NCBI RefSeq assembly: GCF_042242105.1
Contig: NC_092012.1
Location: 5,564,470 to 5,628,469, forward strand
Length of the DNA: 64,000 bases
Direction of reading: 5' to 3'
Origin: Pempheris klunzingeri
Taxonomy: Eukaryota > Chordata > Actinopteri > Acropomatiformes > Pempheridae
Shown here: positions 52,501 to 64,000 of the stretch, in pieces
Position numbering within the stretch: position 1 is the stretch's first letter
How the letters are laid out: each line of letters opens with the position of its first letter
The notes under the pieces: generated by a model
Databases searched by the model: none
The model's input: only the letters and a program-made list of their open reading frames with translations
Told to the model about the DNA's origin: nothing
Program-made: the position numbers and the translations under genes

Positions 52501-53121
52501 GTGCAAATACAGCTTAATGGAGCCCAAATGCTTGTCACATGAATACAAACAGCATCTATATGTAGGCAGCAGTTTGCTGGAAGCTGGCACCAACTAGGAT
52601 TAACGTTATTTCTAGCATATCGATAAGTGCTTTCAAACGCGGACGGTGACATGGGCCTGAAATACTTTGGTCATCTTGACCTCAAGCACCTAACGATAAC
52701 GTCAGTTTTAAGGTAGCTAGTGGAAGCTAACCTATTTAGCCAAACAAGACGACTTAATGTGAATTTCTCGCTGCTTGTAACGTTGCCGAACCAGACAACC
52801 GAGCACCGTCGAGTTAAATTAAGCTACCACGATAAGGTTAACAATCCACATGCCAAAATGTTACCATTAATTGCTAACAGAAATAGCTCTACAAGCTAGC
52901 CAACTAACGTAAGCGTTAGCAGGTCAATGAGCTAACGTTAACTGTCATACTTGTTGTTGAATTTTCCCATCTTCTGTAACAACCCAGTGGGTCGTAGCTC
53001 CTCCGGAGTCCACTATGAGTATACAAAGAAGGATGAAAAGCTTCCCCTGAAAAGAAGTTTTGTGGCAATAGTTGACACGAGAGGGCAAAGACTCAGGACA
53101 GATTTTCCTGAGGTCCGCCAT
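37516..53121 (-). CDS. ttc17: ttc17: tetratricopeptide repeat protein 17, 25 coding exons, 1206 aa
   Basis: Coding exons: 52951-53121, 52264-52353, 51779-51948, 50851-50962, 49609-49740, 49033-49142, 48772-48919, 48374-48513, 47751-47911, 47275-47387, 46922-47074, 46207-46322, 45852-46008, 45573-45644, 44028-44252, 43207-43426, 41152-41271, 40198-40493, 39895-40048, 39657-39777, 39107-39266, 38563-38646, 38037-38156, 37776-37919, 37516-37647. Phases join exactly to 1206 codons plus stop. TTC17 is a TPR protein linked to actin organisation and ciliogenesis in zebrafish and human cells. Visible: an N-terminal hydrophobic signal-like segment (LFILLCILIV), TTHWVVTEDGKI, then KIHIEENEDRDTGLEQRH. 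TPR helices occur in exons 6-8, 15-16 and 23-25, with a Gln-rich coiled-coil-like stretch in exons 8-9 (LNELKEYQKQHDHYLRQQE). Exons 12-13, 17 and 18 are the least conserved. Introns 11 and 23 use GC donors; all others are GT-AG. The start ATGGCGG is the first ATG in the exon. Confidence 0.95.
41272..43206 (-). other. ttc17: ttc17 intron 16
   Basis: At 1.9 kb this is one of the largest ttc17 introns; the 4.0 kb of gene around it is otherwise exon-dense. It is AT-rich with no repeat that I recognise and no credible extra exon. Other ttc17 introns are similarly plain apart from short homopolymers. Confidence 0.5.
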
Positions 53122-53305
53122 TTTTCAGGCTCTTTTTTTTTTTTTTTTTTCTTGCTGTGTGGCTGCAGTGACAGCCTCCGGCCAGGGGGCGGCGCTCGCG
53201 TCCGCACCAAACAGAAACTCCGCAGATCATCTTTGATGACGTTTGGAGGGGAAAAAACAGGAAATTGTGTAAAAAGGAAAAGCTCGTAAGAGTTTCAAGG
53301 CAAAG
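53122..53305. promoter_or_regulatory. Bidirectional ttc17/traf6 promoter
   Basis: The ttc17 start codon (minus, 53121) and the donor of the first, non-coding traf6 exon (plus, 53305/53306) are only 185 bp apart, so both promoters must share this DNA. It has a GC box (GGGGGCGGCG, 53185-53194) and a CRE half site (TGACGT, 53237-53242), no TATA box, and an 18-20 bp T tract (53133-53152) that would lie in the ttc17 5' UTR as poly-A. This is the layout of a housekeeping-type divergent promoter. Confidence 0.65.
53230..53305 (+). other. traf6: traf6 non-coding first exon (approximate 5' end)
   Basis: The plus strand reads CAAAG then GTGAGTACT at 53301-53314, a strong 5' splice donor. The matching acceptor is TTTCCACAG ending at 54327, directly followed by the traf6 ATG. 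The first exon therefore carries 5' UTR only. Its 5' end is not defined; it must lie right of the ttc17 start and probably falls between 53200 and 53260. Confidence 0.6.
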
Positions 53306-54327
53306 GTGAGTACTATATAAGAACAATATCTGCTTCAAACTCAGTATGTTAGTGCAATTGTTGCCGATGAGGACGAGCGTCTGGTGCCTGCGCTTGTGGT
53401 CAGTATCTTTCTTTTAATCGCTTCTGAGTAGCATAAGTTGCAGTTCCGCATCCAGGGGCATGACTGGTCCATCAAGTACATCCAACATATGCAGGGAATT
53501 ACCTATAAATGTTATGCGATTTAATGATCAGCGACCTGTTAGCTAAGGGATCTCTTCAATTGTGGTTTGGGTCTTGTTGATTCATGTTGATTGTGAAAAC
53601 AAATGACTTAACGTTAAACTTTACATCCCATCGAGCAATAGGTGTAGAGGGTAGTAAAATATAAGTTATATTTAAGTAGAACTTATATATAGAATATAAA
53701 TGCTGTTGTCTCCTACTATCAGTGGGATGGCTGTTGTGATTACAGACTCGACATTAAAATCACGTGTTAAGCTGAGATTTCCAGACATTCTGCAGCTCCA
53801 GATTCTCAATTGTGAGGATTTTCTGCATTTATTTGACTTATATGATAGTAAACTGTATGTCTTTGGGTTTGGTCAGACAAAACAAGCCACCTGAAGACGT
53901 CACTTTGGCCTGTAGGAAATTGTGATTGACTTCTTTTTTAATCAAGTACTTGGAAAAACTAATCAACTGATTATTCAGCGATGAAAGTATCTTGTAGTGT
54001 GAGCACTAAAGCATTCCCATTGGGATGTTGTCAGCAGCACTATAAACTAACTATGATGTGTACTATCGTGCACATACCATTCATTATAATATCTTATTGT
54101 AGAGAACAATACAGTAACATCTCTGGTGTTAAAGGAGTTAGTGAGTCTGTGGATCGGGGCTGTTACAGAACCCGGCTGTCCTTGTAAAGAAATTGAAAAG
54201 ATGGTTGGTGGAAGGGAGGGAGTTTAAAAAGATGGTTACTTGACTGACGAGAGTTCTGTAGAATCATGCGTCACTCTTCTGTAGCATAACACTGTTTCGT
54301 TTGCCCATTTTGTTTCACTTTCCACAG

Positions 54328-57300
54328 ATGGCCTGCTTTGACGGCAGTAAGAGGAGCTTGGAGGAGGACAGCTATGAAGGAGCTATTGGTGGAGAGCTGT
54401 CGGGCTGTGCGTTGGCGATGCTGGAAAAGGAACGGGAATCCCTCCTCAGCCCTTCAGAGAGCGACGTCACCTTCATCAGCAGCACCCCCACTAGTCTTCA
54501 GGCCGCTGCCCCCGTCCAGGGCTATGATGTGGAGTTTGATCCACCCCTAGAGAGTAAATACGAGTGCCCTATTTGTCTCATGGCTTTGAGGAATGCCATT
54601 CAAACACCCTGTGGTCACCGTTTCTGCAAGAACTGCATTGAGAAGTCCATTCGGTATGCTATTGTGCCGCTCTCTTCATAACACTCACTCAGTACTGAGA
54701 AGTAATTTAAAGATAAATGTCATCTAGGTACAGCATGTGTCCAAACGATGCAAGGTTTTCACCGACACTAGCTCAAATACAAGACACCATGTAGAACCCT
54801 GAAACGTTTGTTGCTCAGCCCAAATGATTGTTGTTGTTTCTCTTGTAAAACAGTGATACAGGCCAGAGGTGCCCCGTGGACAATGAAATGCTGTCAAAAG
54901 AACAGCTGTTTCCTGATAACTTTGCCAAACGGGAGATTCTATCACTAACCGTTCGCTGTCCAAACTCTGACTGTGCTGAGAAAATGGAGCTGAGACATTT
55001 GGAGGTGAGAATTTTGAGTGGCAGACATCTCTGATTTTGAATACAGCTCAAGTAAGAACATGGAAACAGAGTTTACGTTTAAAAATCTAGAATTTAAAAT
55101 GACATTGGGTTGCATTATAAGACTTTAATGATATTTCAATGACTGATTCCACTGTGTGGATCATCAATGATCACAGAACATGCAATTGTGATGATTTATA
55201 TTTGATCCATTCCCAATCAGTATCTGCAAATAAGAGGTCCTAATTCATGTCTGAATCGTAGTTTCACTGTTCAGTATAGTTCTGTGAGTGTAGCTCAACA
55301 AAAAAACTGCCTCAATAAAATGACCTGAAAAGAAAACCGACATGCTGGAAGCTCAGCTTGCCTCCTGTCAACACCACCATAGTCAGCACAAACTCTTCCT
55401 TCTGACTATTCCAATATTTCTTTACACTGCTTCTAATCACAAGCCCAAATAAGGCAAGTAAAGAACTGCATCTTCCCCTGGTGTGGATGATGAAATTGTT
55501 ATGTGTGCACCAATGATGTCCTGCTTCAGAATAAAATTGACTATATTGTTTGAATGTATTGTTTTCCTTCCAGAACCATTTGGCCCAGTGTCAGTTTGCC
55601 ACTGCGCCTTGCCCACAGTGCCAACAGTCTGTGAGAAAGAGCCACCTAGAGGAGCACACAACTGTTGAGTGCCAAAGGAGGCCTGTGTCGTGTCCAGATT
55701 GTGTGGCATGCTTTGTTTACGAGGAGACGGAGGTAAAGCTAACTCACTTATGTAACTGCTCATCATGCTTTCTACAGAATAGTTCTCGTAGGGCCAGGGC
55801 AGAAGCATTGTGTAACAGTGAGGATTAGTCTCCTTACAATCTGGTTTCTGTTGCTCCTTCAGCTTCACGAACAGCAGTGTCCCTTTGCCAATGTGAAGTG
55901 CCAGTACTGTGAGATGGATCTCATCAGGGACCAGGTGAGTGATATAATGTCTGCCACAAAAACCTTTTTTTTGTAGTTGTGAATTATTAATCCTGCCAAC
56001 AAGAAGTTCTTTTGTGTAAACTTTGGGGAACCGTTCCACACCCAGTCACTGCCCATGTCACAGCTGATGTGGGCAGCCATTCAAATAATAAACAATGATG
56101 CTCAAAAGGTCTTTCTGTATGAGGTGGGAAGTGAGTTACTTCCCCAGTGATGTCTTTTCATACTTACACAGTAATAACTGACTCGTTGAAATTATCATTG
56201 GGTTTCTGATTTGATAAATATGAATGAATGAAGCTAAGCTGATGATGTTTTTGTTTCAGATGGAATCTCACTGTGATACAGATTGCCCAAAAGCACCCAT
56301 CGCCTGTACCTTTAACCCTTTTGGTTGCAATAAAAGGGTAGGTGATCAATCTTCTACACCATGTTGAAAAGCCAAATCTGCTAGAACTTGGTTTTCTTCA
56401 TGAATATTATTCATATTATAGCCCTACAGGCCAGATGTCCTAAAGAAAAATTGTGTTCCTATGCAGATGCAGCGACACAACCTGGCTCAGCACATGCAGG
56501 AGTTCACACAGATGCATATGCACTACATGGCTGAGTTCCTGCGTGGCTTTAGCCTCAATGGCACCCCACCCAAATCCCTGTGGATGCAAGGCCCCTCTGT
56601 TTCCTCCGAGGATCAAGGAGCTGCTGCAGCATCAGTGCCAACCTGTAGTGGGCCCAGAGGAGCTGCAAGCTGCAGCAGCAACTGTCAGCCGAGTGAGGAG
56701 ATGCAGAGGCTCAGGGAGATGGATGGACGATTGGTGAAGCAGGATCACCAGCTGCGTGAGCTCATCATCTTAAAAGATACACAGGTAAAGCCTTTGAGCT
56801 TTGAAGTATTAATATGTGCATGCGCTTTGTCTGAGTTATCACAGAGTCTGTGATCACAGTTGTTGTCTTTCTGTTGCATCTCGCCTGGCTACATGATCCT
56901 GTCGGGTGTTTGATCTCTTTCATATGTATCAGGCGGTACAGAAACGTTTGTTAGTTTGTAGGCATTTCAGCCGTGCATTTTCATTTCAACTTATTAACTG
57001 CGTACAGCGGGAAAATGCATAATTTTAACCCATATGTGTTCAAGGTCAGGATTCTGCTTGAATATACACGATCTCATCTACACAATTGTTCATGTAAACC
57101 AAAAATCTTTCAATAATTGAAATGATAATGACAATATGCATTGATGCTGTGGGTATAAAGGAATTCTGTGAACTTTATTTTTCACATTTGTATCTACAGT
57201 TATAATTAAGATGTGTTGATAAAGGCTTGCGAGAGTCTGTAAAGTTGTGTTTTAGGTACCTTGAAAGTGCTTGACGAGCCCTGCAGGAGTAGCAGCTCAT

Positions 57301-58172
57301 GTTTCACTTGCACTATACCCTTGTAAAGAAGACCCAAAACTAATTTTTACACATCAAGTCTGTTTTCTGTCATTTCACATGTGTAACTATAGTGATTGTG
57401 CATTGGGCTTTGAGTAACCTACACTCAATGTGGTGCCCAAACACGTCGTCTGTAAACATAGATGCTGAGTAACTACATGTGCTTACTTGGTGATCGTGCT
57501 GCACCTGCTGCGTAGCTATGGGCCAAGTCTTCGCCATTTGAAACAACTTTCCTATCTCTTCCACAGGCTGGTCAGCTTGCAGAGCTCAGGCGTAGAGTGT
57601 CGATGTTGGAGGAGACGGTGAAGGAGCTGGAGGCCCAGCATTGTCACGGTATCTTCATCTGGCGCCTCAGAGGTTTCTCTGCACACCTGCAGAACCAGGA
57701 AGCAGGCCTGCCAGTAGTTGAGCACAGCCCCGGCTTCTACACTGGCCGTCCAGGCTACAAGCTGTGTCTGCGCCTACACCTGCAGACCCCCAGTGCCCCG
57801 CGCTGCTCCAACTTTATCTCCCTCTTTGTCCACACCATGCAAGGAGTTTTTGATGGGCAGCTGACGTGGCCGTTCCAGGGCACCATCCGCCTTGCCATCC
57901 TAGACCAGGGCCCAGAGGGTCAACACCACATGGAGTTGATGGAGACTAAACCAGACCTGCAAGCCTTCCAGAAACCCACCATCCAGCGCAACCCCAAAGG
58001 ATTTGGCTATGTCACCTTTCTACACCTGCATCAGCTGAATCAGAGAGCCTTTGTTAAAGATGATACTCTGCTTATCCGCTGTGAGGTCACGCCACGTTTT
58101 GACAATATGCTTCACCGCGAGGGACCAGCAGTGCAGCCTAGAGGACCCGAGGCATCCGTTTTGAGGGACTAA
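54328..58172 (+). CDS. traf6: traf6: TNF receptor-associated factor 6, E3 ubiquitin ligase, 7 coding exons, 569 aa
   Basis: Coding exons: 54328-54653, 54854-55004, 55574-55732, 55863-55934, 56260-56337, 56467-56784, 57567-58172; all GT-AG and in phase. TRAF6 is a cytoplasmic RING E3 ligase that builds Lys63-linked ubiquitin chains downstream of IL-1R/TLR and some TNF receptors, activating TAK1 and NF-kB. The RING reads [25 protein letters not shown], with Cys80, Cys83, Cys95, His97, Cys100, Cys103, Cys115 and Asp118, the TRAF6 pattern including the last Asp. TRAF-type zinc fingers span about residues 135-280. A Ser/Ala/Gly-rich linker and a coiled coil (about 345-390) follow. The C-terminal MATH domain begins near [13 protein letters not shown] (about 395) and includes [17 protein letters not shown] and [11 protein letters not shown]. 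At 569 aa it is longer than human (522), mainly in the N-terminus and the linker. The ATG lies immediately after the acceptor. Confidence 0.97.
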
Positions 58173-59573
58173 AGTCAAACTTGAGTGTTTACCTCATCCT
58201 TTACTAGCACACATACAATGAGCCACATGTGTGCACATGCATGTGGGTGAGGCGATACAAGTTCTCATCAACTGCAGAGGGTGGTAATGACAGTATACTG
58301 TGAGTGTATACAAACAGGCGAACAAGTGAACCAAAGCCCCCAGGAACACTGCTGGGCTGGATTTGTTGTGGTCACAGTTGAACTTATGGGTGATGTGATA
58401 CTTTCTCAAAGGAAAATGGCGGCAAAGCAATGTGGAAGTGGCACAAACACACTGAATCTACTCCTCTTATAATCACAGTTTGAGATTCAGGATTGTAATG
58501 TGCAAGAGTAGCATATCCAAAAATATGCAAACCTAAAGAACTTCCATTGGAATGTATGCGGCGCTATCTTGGAGCACGGTATCCATTTCCCCTCATATCT
58601 GTGGTCAAGGGGAAGCATTTGTCCGTGCAAAGAAGCAAATCTGGCCATGTCCACCACACAAAAGGAGGGCATTATGACCTCCTCTGGTTTAATGGTATTA
58701 CACTGGATATTTGAGAGCAGTAACATGGCAAGAAACCAGCAAAAGGTGAAGAAGAAGAAGACTACTAGTTGATGTGTGTATGGATGTTTGGAAATGATGC
58801 AAGTTTCAGAAGTCTGCTTTGCAAAAGGACAAAATGCGCTGAAGACATTTGTTGGCTCTCAAGGACTCGTGCAGTGTATTTTGATGGGAAAGGCCGACTG
58901 CAAACATAACTGTTACATCAAAACTTCAATGGGTACCTTTTTATTTATCAACACAGGAGTGATATGAATAGGACTAGCAAAATTCACATACATGTGCTTT
59001 CTAAAATTCAGCATTTCATGCTTCACTACTTTTGTGTGTGCTGTTCTTTGGTATCACTGTGACATAATCAGCAAAAATGACAGACTTTCTCTTTACCCGG
59101 TTTCATTATCACTCTAGATTTCTGCATAATCCATTACAGCTACGCAGATGTGTCGCTAAGTTGCTCATTCTGCTTTTGACAGAATTTATTATGCCTTTTC
59201 ACACAACTTCCTACCAAACAGTAGACATAAATCCAACATCACGGTCCAGTGTCTTTACTTTAAAACCACATGCTGCCTTTTAAGCTTTACGTGATCTTAT
59301 TAATATATTGTTGTTTTTTTGTTTTAGTCCATTTCTATCATTGCATTGTTATTATTCCATTCAAAGTGACCTTACCATGTAAACAATTATGATGATTAAT
59401 TTTAGCATATGATTCAATACTGATGAAAATGGCCTTAAATTAAAGCTAAGCATACTTCAACTCACAGCCGTTGTAGTTTACAGTGTAATGTCTTTTGCTG
59501 ACTTGGACAAAACATAAATACTATATGTGAGGAAAATGATTTTGCCTTTTTCATGTCAAGCAAAAAACCAAGG

Positions 59574-59579
59574 AATAAA
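59574..59579 (+). terminator. traf6: traf6 poly(A) signal
   Basis: AATAAA on the plus strand 1.4 kb after the traf6 stop, followed within 30 nt by a TGTTGTGCTC stretch suitable as a GU-rich downstream element. It would give a 3' UTR of about 1.4 kb (58173 to about 59595). The UTR is AT-rich and has no repeat that I recognise. Confidence 0.6.
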
Positions 59580-59903
59580 ATACTATTTAAAATGTTGTGC
59601 TCTACCTTTTTGAAGGACCCTGGTAAAATATTTCCAATAAGAAAGGCAGAGTTAGTGAAGTCTTGAAAACATGTTTAGAATGTCTCATAACAACAAGATA
59701 AGTAGAAGTAAATAATAATAAGTATTAATAATATATCCTAAAAATCCTGAAGTTAGTATTTTTCAGATTATTACGATATAGTAAATCATTTAAAAACCAG
59801 AAAAACTTTGCAGAAAGAATGAAAGTGAAATTGTTTCTGGAGATTGCAACAAACCCCAACACTCAAACACCAGGGCGACGTCTATGAATACATCCAACAT
59901 TAT

Positions 59904-59909
59904 TTTATT
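59904..59909 (-). terminator. trpm5: trpm5 poly(A) signal (distal candidate)
   Basis: AATAAA on the minus strand about 130 nt after the trpm5 stop codon, giving a very short 3' UTR. Another AATAAA at 60035-60040 overlaps the stop codon itself (GAATAAAAG). The distal site is the more likely one, as cleavage after the proximal one would leave almost no 3' UTR. Confidence 0.5.
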
Positions 59910-60035
59910 AGTTTAAGTCCAAACCAAATCAGTGATCCCTTTCTCCCAATTACACCATCATCAGTATTACAAAAAAACCCTCATACACAGTAGCATGATT
60001 ACATGTCCGCGTGCTGCCAGTCATCATTTCCACTT

Positions 60036-63098
<3,063 letters not shown>

Positions 63099-63561
63099 TT
63101 AATGCATTACTATAAGACATAATTATTTGTAAATGTAAAAAAACAAATCAATAGAAAATCATAGCCGTTTTCCAGCAACCTCATCAGTATGAAAAGCGTG
63201 ATGTGACATTCATTTCTGCTGCTGACTGAGCCTCGCTTTCATTTCTAATTTCATTTTTATTTGTTAGCATATTCTTTGTGTGCTTAAGCAGCAACGATAA
63301 TTTGCTACAAAATTATGCGAGTGGCATTTTTGATTTATTATGACAGAAATTAGAATATTCATACATTTTTGAAAGTATTTAAACTTTTTTGTGCTATCGT
63401 ATCAAGTAATTGGACTGTAATATAAATGGCATCATGAACATTACAATATTTCATTGGTAAATGTATTCACACCCTGATTAGTTCAAGGTGTTTCAGTGTA
63501 AGTGAGCCTTCAATAAACCTTTTTAAACCATCCGGTATGTCACAAGTGAGTTTTCTCTCTA

Positions 63562-63940
63562 TCATAGCTGAGCCCTATTCAGACACACCTGCAGGGCCAA
63601 AAGGCAGTTAACGGGTACACAGCCCTGCTGCTTTTGAAGCACCTGCAGTGCCCCAATTCCTAAATCCTGTAAAGTGTCTCTGACACTCTGAGTGTAAGGT
63701 TGAGTTGTCTCCTGTGGTTTGAAAAGGGCACCCGTGAGTGCATCAAGAACCAGGGATCGGTCCCTTGATGGCACAATTGGTTTGAGAACAAGCTGAGGGC
63801 AGAATGTTCCTCTCATAAAGTGATAGACTGGTGTGTAAGCCCTGACTGTCATGCAACAAAGGCCAGCAAGATGTCTACATACTGCAGCTATAACTGTAGC
63901 AGCTATAGCATCAGACGAATGGCCAGGACGGTCGACTGAT
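63562..63940 (-). mobile_element. Degenerate coding block in a trpm5 intron, possibly from a DIRS-type retroelement
   Basis: A minus-strand open frame of about 125 codons runs from near 63940 to a stop at about 63562 and does not match any part of TRPM5. The segments VYHFMRGTFCPQ and VPSRDRSLVLDALTGALFKP resemble the FMKGARRL..VPxWDLSxVLxAL..PFEP part of fish DIRS-like tyrosine-recombinase polyproteins as I remember them. The conserved region expected next is not readable, so the copy is broken. Alternatively this is an exon: an acceptor (TTTCTTATCAG, exon from 63935) and a donor (CTGCAG then GTGTGT, exon to 63589) frame 347 nt with consistent phase. I favour the retroelement reading, with low certainty. 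Confidence 0.35.
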
Positions 63941-64000
63941 AAGAAACCAAATCACATATTTCACATACATGACATAGATACCGTGTCAATAACACAACTG

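Noticed and set aside
63589-63935. Calling the 347-nt block a normal trpm5 exon
   Set aside because: The residues before the S3-region exon in TRPM5 should be hydrophobic S2-linker sequence; this block has none and instead has retroelement-like segments. Splice-site matches alone are weak evidence.

Overview
The window is vertebrate nuclear DNA, almost certainly from a percomorph-type teleost fish. Support comes from intron-rich genes with GT-AG junctions, proteins very close to fish/human orthologues, abundant (CA)n microsatellites, a Tc1-type transposon fossil, an L2/Maui-type LINE tail and a Tc1-like MITE family. No prokaryotic operon, CRISPR array or phage is present. Exon boundaries were worked out by hand from splice sites, reading phase and family conservation; no alignment program was run.

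Layout, left to right: (1) 1.2-1.8 kb, minus: a small single-exon C11orf96/Ag2-like gene with a TATA box. (2) 2.4-21.9 kb, minus: hsd17b12a, complete, 11 coding exons, 319 aa, the ER 3-ketoacyl-CoA reductase of very-long-chain fatty acid elongation. Its introns hold a Tc1 fossil, an L2-type tail and a MITE. (3) 22-36.7 kb: a 14.7 kb interval without protein genes but with a GC-rich block (about 28-31.3 kb) containing mir-129-2 on the minus strand, with both mature arms intact. (4) 36.7-53.1 kb, minus: ttc17, complete, 25 coding exons, 1206 aa, including two GC-AG introns. (5) 53.2-59.6 kb, plus: traf6, complete, 569 aa, head-to-head with ttc17 across a very short shared promoter. (6) 59.9 kb to past the right edge, minus: trpm5, of which only the last nine coding exons (401 codons, S3 region to stop) lie here, tail-to-tail with traf6. 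A degenerate retroelement-like coding block sits in its intron near 63.6 kb.

The genes do not form one pathway. The order TTC17 - mir-129-2 - HSD17B12 - C11orf96, all on one strand, matches the human 11p11.2 arrangement as I remember it, so this is a conserved syntenic block; the same order supports the calls of the miRNA and the small gene. traf6 and trpm5 are also on human chromosome 11 but far away, so their position here reflects rearrangement in one lineage. I did not find a previously undescribed system. The most rewarding region is the mir-129-2 locus with its candidate promoters, followed by the GC-AG introns of ttc17 and the shared ttc17/traf6 promoter.
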